Shown here one piece after another: positions 41,738 through 50,918 of a stretch of DNA of 64,000 nucleotides. This stretch comes from UBA10649 sp965278965 (GTDB lineage Bacteria; Actinomycetota; Actinomycetes; S36-B12). Location of the stretch: positions 620,001 to 684,000 of the forward strand of contig OZ257127.1 of the NCBI GenBank assembly GCA_965278965.1, read 5' to 3'. Position 1 is the stretch's first letter. Each line of letters starts with the position of its first letter. The translations under genes were made by a program, and so were the position numbers. Under the pieces are notes generated by a model. The model was not told the DNA's origin and searched no databases. It was given only the letters and a program-made list of their open reading frames with translations.

Positions 41738-43381
41738 ATGTCGTCCTCGGGCCGCCCGTGGTGGCACTCAGCCGCCGTCTACCAGGTCTACCCCCGCTCC
41801 TTCCAGGACTCAGACGGAAACGGCCTGGGCGACCTCCCGGGGATCATCTCCCGGCTCGACTACCTCGCCGGCCTCGGCGTCGATGCCCTGTGGCTGTCGC
41901 CGTTCTACCCGTCGCCCGGCCACGATGCCGGCTACGACGTCGCCGACCCCCGCGCCGTTGACCCCGAGTTCGGGACCCTCGCCGACGCCGTCGCGCTCGT
42001 CGAGCAGGCGCACGCCCGAGGGATGCGCGCCATCGTCGATGTCGTCCCGAACCACTCCTCGGTCGACCGGGACTGGTTCCAGCAGGCCCTCGCCGCGGGC
42101 CCGGTCAGCCCTGAGCGCGCCCGCTACCACTTCCGCGACGGACGCGGCACGGACGAATCTCTTCCCCCGAACAACTGGGTGAGCTGGTTCGGCGGCGGGG
42201 CCTGGGAGCGCGTCGTCGAGGCGGACGGGCTGCCGGGCCAGTGGTACCTGCACACGTTCGACTCCTCCCAGCCCGACCTGAACTGGTCCAACCCCGAGGT
42301 CGTCGCCGATGGCCTGGAGACGCTGCGTTTCTGGCTCGACCTCGGCGTCGACGGCTTCCGCGTCGACGTCGCGCTGGGCCTGTGCAAGGACATGACGTAC
42401 CCGGACCTGGACGATCCCGAGAGCCTGGTGCTCGCGATGCGCGCGGACCTCGACGACGGCAGCGAGGACTCCATGCGTCGACGGCGCAAGGTGGTCAACT
42501 CCGCCGTCCTCGACCGCGACGAGGTCCAGGACGTGTACCGGGGCTGGCGGGCGCTTATGGACTCCTACCCGGGAGATCGGATGGCCGTCTGTGAGGCGTG
42601 GCTGCCACCCGAGCGGGCCGCGCGCTACGTCGCCCCGGACACGCTGCATCAGATCTTCAACTTCGACTTCATGGCAGCGCCGTGGGACGTCGAGCGCGTG
42701 CGCGCGGTGATCGAGTCGACCTACGCCGGACTCGCGCTGGTCGGCGCGCCCGCGACGTGGTCGCTGGCCAACCACGACACCCTCCGGCCACCGACAAGGC
42801 TCGGTGGCGGGGAGGACGGGCGTCGCCGCGCCCGGGCCATGGCGCTCGTCGCTCATGTGCTTCCCGGGTCGGTGTACGTGTACAACGGCGAGGAGCTCGG
42901 CCTGGCCGACGTGGACCTACCGGACGCGGCCCGTCAGGACCCGGTGTTCACGCGCACCCGCGGTGAGCAGAAGGGCCGCGACGGCGCACGGGTGCCGATG
43001 CCGTGGGCAGGTGACGAGCCGCCCTATGGCTTCAGCACGACGGCGGACACCTGGCTGCCGATGCCGGTCGGCTGGGGCGACCTGACGGTCGTCGCGCAGG
43101 ACGCCGAGCCGACGAGCACGTTGACCCAGTACCGCCGGATGCTCGCGCTTCGGCACACGCACCCGGCGTTCGCGACGTTCGACGTCGACGTGTCGGTCGA
43201 CGCCGACGTGCTCGTCGTCCGCCGCGGGTCGCTCGTATGCGTCGTGAACTTCGCCTCGGACGAGCGGCCGAGCCCGGTGACCGGCGAGGTGCTGGCGCTC
43301 AGCGATCCGGCGGCTGGGGCGGCGTGGCCGCGCCTCGCCCCGTACGCCGGTGCCTGGGTCGACACTGCTGCCGGCACGTGA
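41738..43381 (+). CDS. GH13 alpha-glucosidase
   Basis: A 547-residue cytosolic glycoside hydrolase of family 13, of the oligo-1,6-glucosidase/alpha-glucosidase group. Conserved regions are DVVPNHSS (region I), nucleophile Asp210 in DGFRVDVALGL (II), acid/base Glu286 in MAVCEAWLPP (III) and Asp347 in SLANHDTLRP (IV). QPDLNWSNPEV supports an exo-acting alpha-glucosidase. No signal peptide, so it would act on imported maltodextrins or isomaltose. No sugar transporter adjoins it. Confidence 0.93.
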   Translation: MSSSGRPWWHSAAVYQVYPRSFQDSDGNGLGDLPGIISRLDYLAGLGVDALWLSPFYPSPGHDAGYDVADPRAVDPEFGTLADAVALVEQAHARGMRAIVDVVPNHSSVDRDWFQQALAAGPVSPERARYHFRDGRGTDESLPPNNWVSWFGGGAWERVVEADGLPGQWYLHTFDSSQPDLNWSNPEVVADGLETLRFWLDLGVDGFRVDVALGLCKDMTYPDLDDPESLVLAMRADLDDGSEDSMRRRRKVVNSAVLDRDEVQDVYRGWRALMDSYPGDRMAVCEAWLPPERAARYVAPDTLHQIFNFDFMAAPWDVERVRAVIESTYAGLALVGAPATWSLANHDTLRPPTRLGGGEDGRRRARAMALVAHVLPGSVYVYNGEELGLADVDLPDAARQDPVFTRTRGEQKGRDGARVPMPWAGDEPPYGFSTTADTWLPMPVGWGDLTVVAQDAEPTSTLTQYRRMLALRHTHPAFATFDVDVSVDADVLVVRRGSLVCVVNFASDERPSPVTGEVLALSDPAAGAAWPRLAPYAGAWVDTAAGT

Positions 43382-43432
43382 CTGTTTCGCCTGCCGTTCG
43401 TCCGACCCGCGCCGCCGCCGGGCACGATGACG

Positions 43433-44281
43433 TCAGGACGTGACGATCGTCAGCCCCGTCACGCCGACCAGGAGGATCGCGATCGCCGTGATCTGCATCC
43501 GACCGAGCCGCTCACGGAACAGCACGTAGGCGAGGATCGCGCTGAGAAGCGCGAACTGGCACGACAGGACGGCGGCGATCGCGATGCTGTCTCGGGCCCC
43601 GAGCGCGAACGCTAGGTGCCCAAGGACCTCCGTAAGGCCGACGATCGCGACGAGCGGAGCGGCCCGCCGGGTGAGCCGCAGGCGCCGCATGACGAGCAGC
43701 GGGATGAACAGCAAGATGACGCCCGCGACACGAGGCGGCAGCACGACCCAGCTGAGCGGGAGCTCGCCGGACAGGTGCCCGAGCGTGTAGAGGCTGACGC
43801 CGAAGACGACCGCGGCGGCGACGGCCATTGCCACGCCGAGCACCGGGCGCTCGTGCGCCAGCGGCGCGGGATCGGGCGCGATCGCCGCGATGACGACACC
43901 GACGACGATGGCCCCGAGGAGCACCGCGGCAGCTGGCGCGATCGACTCCCCGGTCAACGCCGCGATGAGCGCGGCGATCGCCCCCTCCGCGCTCACGATC
44001 GGCGTGATGATGCCGACCTTGCCGTAGCGCAGGGCGCCCCAGCCGAGGACGAGGCCGGCAACGCTGCAGGCGCCGGCCACTGAGAGCTGGACGATCTGCG
44101 AGGCGCCCAGACCCGGCGGGATGCCCGTCGCGACAGTGAACGGGAGGCACACGACGAGCCCGATGAGCATGGCCCATGCCACAAAGCTCGTTGGCGGGAT
44201 CATCCGGACGCCGCGTGAGGACGCAAGCGAGCTCACCGCCCACATGACGGCCGCGATGAGTCCGAGCACGACCGCTTGCAC
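43433..44281 (-). CDS. EamA-family (DMT) transporter
   Basis: A 282-residue membrane protein with ten hydrophobic segments in two EamA repeats (first from MQAVVLGLIAAVMWAVSSLA, second from VLGVAMAVAAAVVFGVSLYT). Proteins of this superfamily export or import metabolites, amino acids or nucleotide sugars; the substrate cannot be predicted. GTG 44281. It lies 45 nt after the SulP gene on the same strand and could share its transcript. Confidence 0.87.
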   Translation of the reverse strand: MQAVVLGLIAAVMWAVSSLASSRGVRMIPPTSFVAWAMLIGLVVCLPFTVATGIPPGLGASQIVQLSVAGACSVAGLVLGWGALRYGKVGIITPIVSAEGAIAALIAALTGESIAPAAAVLLGAIVVGVVIAAIAPDPAPLAHERPVLGVAMAVAAAVVFGVSLYTLGHLSGELPLSWVVLPPRVAGVILLFIPLLVMRRLRLTRRAAPLVAIVGLTEVLGHLAFALGARDSIAIAAVLSCQFALLSAILAYVLFRERLGRMQITAIAILLVGVTGLTIVTS

Positions 44282-44326
44282 GATGCCATCCCACCACGGG
44301 TCGGTCGGCTGGCGAACCGCGGCGCC

Positions 44327-46027
44327 TCAGCGGCGCTCGGCGGCGGCCACGTGGGCCATCGCGTGCTCGATGGCTTCGGGTGTCGTGGCGAACACGTGGC
44401 GCTCATGCGCCAGGTGGTCATAGACGCCGAGGGCGGAGAAGACGGTCTCGTGCTCATCGCGGATGCCGGAGAGCAGGACGGTGATGCCGCGACCCTCCAG
44501 GACCTTGATCGTGTCGGCGAGCACGCTCGCGCCGGTGGCGTCGAGGGTCTGCACGCGGGACAGGCGGAGGATGACGACGCGGACATCGCTGACCTCGGCG
44601 ATCTCCAGCAGGAACCGATGGGCGGCTCCGAAGAAGAGCGGGCCGTCAAGCCGGTAGGCAACCACGTGCTGGTCGAGCAGCGCCTGCTCGGCGGCGCTGT
44701 GGTCGGAGGCGTCGAGTGGGATCTCGTCGACGTGCGCGGACCGGGACATCTGCCGCAGCGCGTACAGGCCGGCGATCGCCAGGCCGAGGATCACGGCCGT
44801 CACCAGGTCGAACAGGATCGTCGCGACGGCCGTGGCGACCAGCACGACGGCGTCTCCCCGGGTGGCGTGCAGGACCGCTCGCACGCTCGAGACCTCGACC
44901 ATCTGGACGACCGTGGCCAGCAGGACGCCCGCGAGCGCCGCCACGGGGATGTACGAGACCCATTGCGCGGCAACGAGAACGACCAACAGGAGGGACGCCG
45001 ACTGTGTGATCGCCGCGAGGCGCGACCGCGCGCCGCTGCGCACGTTGACCGCCGTGCGTGCGATGGCCGCCGTCGCGGGCACCCCGCCGAACAGCGGCGT
45101 GACGATGTTCGCCATGCCCTGGCCGAAGAGCTCGCGGTCAGGGTCGTGACGCTCCCCCACGCTCATCGCGTCGGCGACAGTCGCGGACAACAGGCTCTCC
45201 AACGCGGCGAGCGCCGCGACGGCGAGAGCGGGCAGGACGAGTACGGACAGGTGCGCCCAGGGCACGTCGGGTACGGCCGGCGCGGGCAGGCCCGTCGGCA
45301 GCGCACCGATCGTCGCGACATCCAGGTGCAGGGCGCCGGTGGCGATCGTCGCAACGACGACGGCGGGCAGGGAGACGGGGAACCCGGGACGAAGACGGAC
45401 GCCCAGGAGCATGCTTCCGGCCACGAACGCGGTAATCGCGACGGCCAGCCAGTCCGGGCTGTGGGCGAAATCGACGATCGCGCTCCATGCTGCTCCGACG
45501 ACCTTCTCTCCCCCACTGGGCTGACCGAGGGCTGCGGGAACCTGCTGCAGCCCGATGATCACCGCGATCCCGATCGTGAAGCCCTCGACGACCGGCAGAG
45601 GGATGTACTGCATGTAGCGACCTGCGCCGGCGAAGGCCAGGACGATGAGGATCATGCCGGCGAGCAGGCCGACGACGAGAACGCCGGACACGCCGAACTG
45701 GACGACGATCGGAAGCAGGACGACGGTCATCGCCCCCGTCGGCCCGGAGATCTGCAGGTTCGAGCCGCCGAACACGGCAGCGACGACTCCGGCGACGATC
45801 GCCGTCACCAGGCCGGCGCCGGCGCCGACACCGGAGGCAACACCGAAGGCGAGGGCGAGCGGCAGCGCGACGAATGCGACGGTGACGCCGGCGAGGACGT
45901 CACGGCGAGGGTTGCGGCGCATCGCGCGAACGTCGGCGGTGCGAGGCAGGAGGGCACGGACCCGACTCCACGCGACCCTCGGCAGCTGGGCCACGGGCGT
46001 GGTCCGCGGCGTCCCGGGCATGCTCAC
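44327..46027 (-). CDS. SulP-family anion transporter with STAS domain
   Basis: A 566-residue transporter for sulfate, bicarbonate or related anions. About residues 35-420 form the membrane domain (RRDVLAGVTVAFVALPLALAF, FGGSNLQISGPTGAMTVVLL, ELFGQGMANIVTPLFGG). The C-terminal STAS domain spans about 445-560 (GPLFFGAAHRFLLEIAE, VVILRLSRVQTLDATGASVL). GTG 46027 overlaps the ArsR-family stop as GTGA, so it is regulated with and probably by that protein. Pairing with ArsR points to redox, metal or pH control; the ion is not determined. Confidence 0.91.
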   Translation of the reverse strand: MSMPGTPRTTPVAQLPRVAWSRVRALLPRTADVRAMRRNPRRDVLAGVTVAFVALPLALAFGVASGVGAGAGLVTAIVAGVVAAVFGGSNLQISGPTGAMTVVLLPIVVQFGVSGVLVVGLLAGMILIVLAFAGAGRYMQYIPLPVVEGFTIGIAVIIGLQQVPAALGQPSGGEKVVGAAWSAIVDFAHSPDWLAVAITAFVAGSMLLGVRLRPGFPVSLPAVVVATIATGALHLDVATIGALPTGLPAPAVPDVPWAHLSVLVLPALAVAALAALESLLSATVADAMSVGERHDPDRELFGQGMANIVTPLFGGVPATAAIARTAVNVRSGARSRLAAITQSASLLLVVLVAAQWVSYIPVAALAGVLLATVVQMVEVSSVRAVLHATRGDAVVLVATAVATILFDLVTAVILGLAIAGLYALRQMSRSAHVDEIPLDASDHSAAEQALLDQHVVAYRLDGPLFFGAAHRFLLEIAEVSDVRVVILRLSRVQTLDATGASVLADTIKVLEGRGITVLLSGIRDEHETVFSALGVYDHLAHERHVFATTPEAIEHAMAHVAAAERR

Positions 46028-46365
46028 GAGACCGTCCGGCGCCGTGGCGCCAGCTCCTTGCTCAGGCCCTTCTGCTCCTCGATGACACCGCGCAGGATGA
46101 CTCGGGCGGCCAGGAGGAGGTCGCGCACCTGCGGCACGGCGACGGTGTAGAAGACCTGTCCGTCCCGACGACTGGGCGTGACGAGTCCGGACCGACGCAG
46201 GACGGCCAGCTGGTGGGAGAGGTTGCTCGGCTCGATGTCGATCTCGGCGAGGAGCTCGTGGACCGCATGCTCACGGTCGCAGAGGAGCTCCAGCACGCGG
46301 ATGCGGGCCGGGTGGCCCAGCGTGCGGAAGAAGTCGGCTTTGGCCTCATACAGCGGTCTGCTCAC
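46024..46365 (-). CDS. ArsR-family transcriptional regulator
   Basis: A 113-residue winged-helix repressor: EAKADFFRTLGHPARIRVLEL, helix-turn-helix VHELLAEIDIEPSNLSHQLAVLR and wing SRRDGQVFYTV. The CxC metal site of classical ArsR/SmtB proteins is absent; one Cys (LLCDREH) remains, so thiol or other sensing is possible. It precedes the SulP gene with a GTGA overlap. The AT-richer stretch at about 46391-46412 upstream probably contains promoter and operator. Confidence 0.9.
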   Translation of the reverse strand: MSRPLYEAKADFFRTLGHPARIRVLELLCDREHAVHELLAEIDIEPSNLSHQLAVLRRSGLVTPSRRDGQVFYTVAVPQVRDLLLAARVILRGVIEEQKGLSKELAPRRRTVS

Positions 46366-46504
46366 GACGGCACTCCCAGGACGGTGACGTAGATGAAGAT
46401 ATGTTCAAGTGTACGGATCCGCCAAACCGACGTCGCGTGCTCCCCAACTCGCCCGCCTGGCGGCCGGCGACACGCCATCGGATGCCGGGGGCGATGATCA
46501 AGCC

Positions 46505-46900
46505 ATGGAGCGAGCCTCAGGGTCGAGAGCCGCGCGGTCCCTTGTCTCCCTCGCCGTAGGTGCAGCGGCGGCGTTCGCCCTGTCCGCCTGCGGGGCAGCG
46601 CCGCGGGTCGAGCACGCCGCGACGACGTGCAACACGACCGGCAGCTCGGACGTCCAGCTCGCCGACGCCGGTCGTTCCGTGACGATCGACGGCTCCCCGA
46701 CACCGGGCGGCGCGGGTGCCCCGATGGCGACCGTGCAGTGCATCCTCAAGCTGCTCGAGGTGTCGGACGACGTCCTGGACGGCATCACCTCGACGACCGG
46801 CGGGGACGGCGCCCATGAGGGCGACTGGGACGGCCTGCACGCGACGTGGTCAGTCAGCCCGATCGACGGGATGCGGATCACGATCACCGACACACGCTGA
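46505..46900 (+). CDS. Small lipoprotein, hypothetical
   Basis: A 131-residue protein. The N-terminal basic and hydrophobic stretch ends in a lipobox FALSACGAAP, so Cys about 27 would be lipidated and the protein anchored outside. The mature part has one more Cys pair (TTCNTT and VQCILKL). The C-terminal half DWDGLHATWSVSPIDGMRITI suggests beta structure. GATGAT lies 6 nt before ATG 46505 in the leaderless geometry. It is convergent with the next lipoprotein gene. Function unknown. Confidence 0.65.
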   Translation: MERASGSRAARSLVSLAVGAAAAFALSACGAAPRVEHAATTCNTTGSSDVQLADAGRSVTIDGSPTPGGAGAPMATVQCILKLLEVSDDVLDGITSTTGGDGAHEGDWDGLHATWSVSPIDGMRITITDTR

Positions 46901-46919
46901 CCGACGCCCGTCATTGCGC

Positions 46920-47816
46920 TCAGGCGGGCTCGGCGGCCCCCCAGTCGTTCAGCCATGCCCGGATCACCGGCTCTGCGTTCGCGGCCTCGAACACACTCAT
47001 GTGGTCGACCCCGGGCTGGATCGTCGTCGTGACGTCGGCCCCGGCACCGGACAAGGCATCGGCGAACGCGGTGGTCTGCTCCAAGGGGACAACGACGTCC
47101 GCGTCACCGTGCACCAGTGCAACCCGCAGACCGGAGGCGCCGTTGCCGACGGCCACCCAGTGCATCGGGTTCACTCGGTCCCACGCCCGCGGGTCGCGTT
47201 GCGGCGTCGAACCCATCCACGCCTCGAGCGCCGGCTCCACATCGTCCGTGTCGTAGACGCCGGCGAGGCCGACGAGACCGTCGATCGCGGTCTTGGGGTA
47301 CGGGCAGCCGCCGCCGAAGTCGTCGCCGGAGAGCGCGACAAGCGCGGCCAGGTGGCCGCCGGCGGAGTGCCCGAGGACGACGACGTGACTGGGGGGCCGG
47401 CCGGAAGCTGTCGCCTGCAGCGCGGACCAGCGGATCGCGCATGCGACGTCGTCGACGCCTGTCGGGAACATCGACTCGTCGCCGAGCGTGGAGTACGTGA
47501 TGAGTGAGGTCGTCGAGCCGTCGGCGGCCAGCTGCTCCGCGAGCGGGATGAGCCCCGTCGGGTCAGCCGATGTCCAGCCGCCGCCGGGGACGAGCACGAC
47601 GAGCGGGCGGGGGCCATCGTCGCGTGGCAGCCGTACCGTCGCGCCGAGACCGGGAAGGTAGTCGGCCGCCGCGACGCTGGGCGCAGGCGGTGCAGAGCTC
47701 TCGCCGGCTGTGGCGGCAACGGTCGGCGCAACGCCACACGCCGCGATCGCAAGAAGGCCGGCGAACGCTGCCGCCACGTGCGGGACGAGCCGACTTTGCC
47801 GGGCCACGGACGTCAT
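46920..47816 (-). CDS. Alpha/beta hydrolase lipoprotein
   Basis: A 298-residue exported esterase/lipase-like protein. A signal segment ends in a lipobox GLLAIAACGVAP. The hydrolase core has oxyanion segment VVLVPGGGWTSADP, nucleophile Ser in VVLGHSAGGHLAAL, Asp in LVHGDADVVVPLEQT and His in GVDHMSVFE. The HGGGW-like and GHSAGG motifs suit the BD-FAE/carboxylesterase group. ATG 47816 has GGAGGG six bases ahead; an ATG at 47843 is possible. The substrate is unknown. Confidence 0.85.
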   Translation of the reverse strand: MTSVARQSRLVPHVAAAFAGLLAIAACGVAPTVAATAGESSAPPAPSVAAADYLPGLGATVRLPRDDGPRPLVVLVPGGGWTSADPTGLIPLAEQLAADGSTTSLITYSTLGDESMFPTGVDDVACAIRWSALQATASGRPPSHVVVLGHSAGGHLAALVALSGDDFGGGCPYPKTAIDGLVGLAGVYDTDDVEPALEAWMGSTPQRDPRAWDRVNPMHWVAVGNGASGLRVALVHGDADVVVPLEQTTAFADALSGAGADVTTTIQPGVDHMSVFEAANAEPVIRAWLNDWGAAEPA

Positions 47817-47853
47817 CCTCGCCCTCCGGAGCCACGGATGCATGCCCGTCGGC

Positions 47854-50259
47854 TCAGGTCTCGACGTGGACCTCTGCGGCGTCCTTGTCAGGCCGCCAGC
47901 CGCGCCAGACCGGGTGCCGCATGCTCCCGGCTCTCGTCCACTCCGTGAAGGAGACCTCGCCGACGAGTTTCGGGCTCACCCAGTGGGCGGCCCGCCGGAC
48001 GGCCGACGGGACGTCCTCGACCGGGGCCGTCGACCGTGCGATCCGCGTGAGGCGGCCGGTGATCTCGGCGAGGTCGCGGTCGCTGAACCCGGTACCCACC
48101 TTGCCGACGAACCGCAGCCCGTCGTCGTCGTTGACCGCGACGAGGAGCGAGCCGACCGTTCCCGACCGGCGGCCGTTGCCCTCCTGCCAGCCGACGACGA
48201 CGACCTCCTGCATCCGGGTGTGCTTGACCTTGATCCAGTCGCGCGACCGGGCACCACCCCGGTAGGTGCTGTCGGGCCGCTTGGCGACCACGCCCTCCAG
48301 CCCGTGCTCGAGGCTGCTGGACATCGCCGCGTCGACGTCCCCGTCGAATGCCGGCGGTATCACGACGACCGCGTTCGCATCGATGGCGGAGGCAAGGAGC
48401 TCTCTCCGCTGGTGGTAGGGCAGGCCGGTCGTCGACCTGCCGTCCAAGCTCAGCACGTCGAAGGCCATGAGGTGGGCGGGGATCCGGCCGGCGGCCGCGT
48501 GGGCAGCCGACGCGGACGCCAGGCCGAGGCGTCCTTGGAGCCGGCCGAAGCTCGGTCGCCCCGTGTCGTCGAACGCGACGATCTCCCCGTCGACGACGAT
48601 GTCGGGGCCGGCGAACGCCGATCGCAGCGCATCGACGATGTCCGGGAACGTGATGGTCACGTCGTTCCCGTTGCGGCTCCACAGGCGGACGTTGTCCTTC
48701 ACGACCTCGGCGATCACGCGGACGCCGTCCCACTTCATCTCCAGTGCCCAGTCGCCGCCCGACAGGTCGTCGGCCGTGCCCAGCGTGGCGAGCATCGGCT
48801 GGACGGGGACGGTGTCGCTGGTGAGCGACATCCGGTGGATGAGCCAGTTCTTCGCGTCCTTCGCCGAGCGGCCCGTGTGGATCAGGGCGTAGCGCTCGGG
48901 GCGGCCGCCCAGGCCGCCAGCGGGCTGCCCATGCAGCGTCGCGATGACCTCCTCACCATCGCGCCACTTCTCCAGCTCGAACGTGCCGCGGTCCCAGATC
49001 GTGACCTGGCCACCGCCGTACTCCCCCGTAGGGATCGTGCCCTCGAAGGTGCCGTACTCCAGCGGGTGGTCCTCGGTCTGGACGGCGAGATGGTTCTCAC
49101 GCGACGACCTCGGTACTCCCTTCGGCAGGGCCCACGACACGAGAACCCCGTCGTGCTCGAGGCGGAAGTCCCAGTGCAGGCGCGATGCGTGGTGCTCCTG
49201 GATGACGAAAGAGGCACCCTCCGACGCGGGCGGGCGTCGACTCGGACCGGGGACCGGTTCGGGCGTGCGACTCGGATCGCGCTTGCTCCGGTACGTCGTC
49301 AGGCGGTCGCGTGCACGAGCCGGCGCCGCGGCGCTGCCGAGGTCCTCGTCGGTCGTCACCTGAGTACCGTCGTCGTCGCCGAGGGCTGCGAGCGGGTCCC
49401 CGCGACGACGCACGCGGCGCAGGACCTCGTCGTACGTGAGCTGCCTGAGCGAAGGCGAGCCGAGCTCGCGCCAGGTCCGCGGTGCGGCCACGGTCGGCAA
49501 TTCGCGCCCTCTCATCGAGTACGGGCACACGGTCGTCTTCGCCCCGTTGTTCTGGCTCCAGTCGACCAAGACCTTGCCGCGTCGCCGGGCCTTCGCCATG
49601 TCGCTCACGACCAGGTCGGGATGCTCGCTCTCCAATGTCCGGGCGAGCTCGTGCGCGATGGCCGACACCTCATCCGACGTGAGCGTTCCGGCAAGGCCGG
49701 CGTACAGGTGGATGCCCTTGCTGCCGCTGGTGACCGGGAGCGCCTCCAGACCCAGATCGGCGAGGAGTGCGCGCGCAGCCTTGGCGACCGCGACGCACTC
49801 CGGCAGGCCAGCACCATCGCCGGGGTCGAGGTCGAGGACCAAGCGGTCGGGATTGTGCCGCTTCCCGCGCGGCCCCGACCGCCATTGCGGCACGTGGATC
49901 TCCAGGGCCGCGACCTGCGCGAACCACGCCAGCGTCGCGACGTCGTTGACGATGGGATAGGCGTTGTCGTGGTCGGCGTGCGTCAGCCGCACACGCGCAA
50001 TCCAGGACGGCGCCGAACCCGGCAGGTTCTTCTCGAAGAACACGGCGCCGGGCTCGTCGGTCGTGCCGACCCCGTCGACCCAGCGCTTCCGGGTCGCCGG
50101 ACGCCAGCGGGCGTGCGGGATGAGCCACGGAGCGATCGTGACGTAGTACTCGAGGACGTCGCCCTTCGTCGTCCCCGTCGACGGGTACATGACCTTGTCG
50201 AGGCTGCTGACAGTCAGTTTCTGCCCACCGACGGCGATCGTGGTGCGCTGCGAAGCCAC
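47854..50259 (-). CDS. ligD: Multifunctional DNA ligase LigD (POL-PE-LIG)
   Basis: Enzyme of bacterial non-homologous end joining. The 801 residues run in mycobacterial order: polymerase/primase domain (about 1-295, with LVLDLDPGDG as metal site and TSGSKGIHLYAGL), 3'-phosphoesterase domain (about 345-480, HHASRLHWDFRLEHDG, GEYGGGQVTIWDRGT), and ATP-dependent ligase domain (about 500-795, AMP-binding Lys in ALEMKWDGVRV, DGEIVAFDD, EGVVAKRPDS, WIKVKH). No ku gene is in the window. GTG 50259 lies 14 nt after a small acidic ORF. Confidence 0.95.
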   Translation of the reverse strand: MASQRTTIAVGGQKLTVSSLDKVMYPSTGTTKGDVLEYYVTIAPWLIPHARWRPATRKRWVDGVGTTDEPGAVFFEKNLPGSAPSWIARVRLTHADHDNAYPIVNDVATLAWFAQVAALEIHVPQWRSGPRGKRHNPDRLVLDLDPGDGAGLPECVAVAKAARALLADLGLEALPVTSGSKGIHLYAGLAGTLTSDEVSAIAHELARTLESEHPDLVVSDMAKARRRGKVLVDWSQNNGAKTTVCPYSMRGRELPTVAAPRTWRELGSPSLRQLTYDEVLRRVRRRGDPLAALGDDDGTQVTTDEDLGSAAAPARARDRLTTYRSKRDPSRTPEPVPGPSRRPPASEGASFVIQEHHASRLHWDFRLEHDGVLVSWALPKGVPRSSRENHLAVQTEDHPLEYGTFEGTIPTGEYGGGQVTIWDRGTFELEKWRDGEEVIATLHGQPAGGLGGRPERYALIHTGRSAKDAKNWLIHRMSLTSDTVPVQPMLATLGTADDLSGGDWALEMKWDGVRVIAEVVKDNVRLWSRNGNDVTITFPDIVDALRSAFAGPDIVVDGEIVAFDDTGRPSFGRLQGRLGLASASAAHAAAGRIPAHLMAFDVLSLDGRSTTGLPYHQRRELLASAIDANAVVVIPPAFDGDVDAAMSSSLEHGLEGVVAKRPDSTYRGGARSRDWIKVKHTRMQEVVVVGWQEGNGRRSGTVGSLLVAVNDDDGLRFVGKVGTGFSDRDLAEITGRLTRIARSTAPVEDVPSAVRRAAHWVSPKLVGEVSFTEWTRAGSMRHPVWRGWRPDKDAAEVHVET

Positions 50260-50273
50260 CGCGGCCGTCCCGA

Positions 50274-50414
50274 TCAGGTGATCGCGACGGGGCCGTCCGG
50301 GCCGGCGCCGCCTTCGCTCTCGAAGTTCTCGGGAGTCTCCTTGTCCGGCGGCGGTGCGTCGTCCGGCAGCTCCGGGTCGTCACCGTCGGGCGCTGCCTGT
50401 GGCTTCTCAGTCAT
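50274..50414 (-). CDS. Small acidic disordered protein, 46 aa
   Basis: A short open frame from ATG 50414 with start MTEKPQAAPDGDDPELPDD and acidic, proline-rich, glycine-rich composition without hydrophobic core. It ends 14 nt before the ligD start on the same strand and may share its transcript. The upstream ribosome site is weak (GAGGAC). Not recognised; could be a non-functional leader frame. Confidence 0.4.
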   Translation of the reverse strand: MTEKPQAAPDGDDPELPDDAPPPDKETPENFESEGGAGPDGPVAIT

Positions 50415-50492
50415 GGTCCTGCACGTCCTCTCATGGTCGACCTGGACGTCACGTACCCACGGCGGTGCCCACTCACGCGGCCGGAGCGTCGC

Positions 50493-50498
50493 TAGCAT
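50493..50498 (+). promoter_or_regulatory. -10 hexamer TAGCAT for secreted protein gene
   Basis: TAGCAT stands 6 nt before GTG 50505, with no ribosome site between. Confidence 0.45.
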
Positions 50499-50504
50499 CG
50501 GCCC

Positions 50505-50885
50505 GTGGCACGCACAGGTGTTGTCGGGGCCGCGGCGCTGGTGCTCCTCATGGTCGCCACCGCTGTGCCGTCTGCGTCAGCCGCCGAGGTCCCGGCCAGC
50601 TGGAGCTGTGAGGCGAATGCCGCGCGCACGCGCATGACCTGCACAAGCACCTACGTTGTGCGGACACGCAACCCACTGCACGCCCGTGCCGTCGCAGAGC
50701 GCCGGATGGAGAAGCAGTTCAGGGCGTTAACCGGTGAGGACGAGCTCGCTCACGCGGTCGCGAGCCTGTTCCAGGCCGAGGGTCAGCGGTACCAGGCGAC
50801 CGCGGCGATGACTGCCGCGTTCCACGAGGAGTTCGTCCGTACGCTCAGTCCGAGTGCGCCGGCGTCCCCCGCGGCCCGTGATTGA
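50505..50885 (+). CDS. Secreted hypothetical protein, 126 aa
   Basis: Signal peptide RTGVVGAAALVLLMVATAVP with cleavage near ASA-AEV (about residue 27). The mature protein has two cysteines (WSCEAN and MTCTST), probably a disulfide, then a basic helical part (RNPLHARAVAERRMEKQF) and an Ala/Pro-rich tail. GTG 50505 follows a leaderless-type promoter. No family recognised; divergent from ligD. Confidence 0.65.
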   Translation: MARTGVVGAAALVLLMVATAVPSASAAEVPASWSCEANAARTRMTCTSTYVVRTRNPLHARAVAERRMEKQFRALTGEDELAHAVASLFQAEGQRYQATAAMTAAFHEEFVRTLSPSAPASPAARD

Positions 50886-50918
50886 CTCCGGCGCATCGAC
50901 GCTACCGATTGGACGACG

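Noticed and set aside
44276..46150. 624-codon plus-strand frame opposite the SulP gene
   Set aside because: Shadow frame; the minus strand encodes a clear SulP-STAS transporter.
46391..46412. ArsR operator in the AT-rich stretch before the ArsR gene
   Set aside because: The stretch is a likely promoter, but I could not find a convincing symmetric motif, so no operator is called.
47710..50637. 975-codon open frame on the plus strand
   Set aside because: It is antisense to ligD, in the frame opposite its GC-rich third positions; the translation is Arg/Val/Gly-rich without domains.
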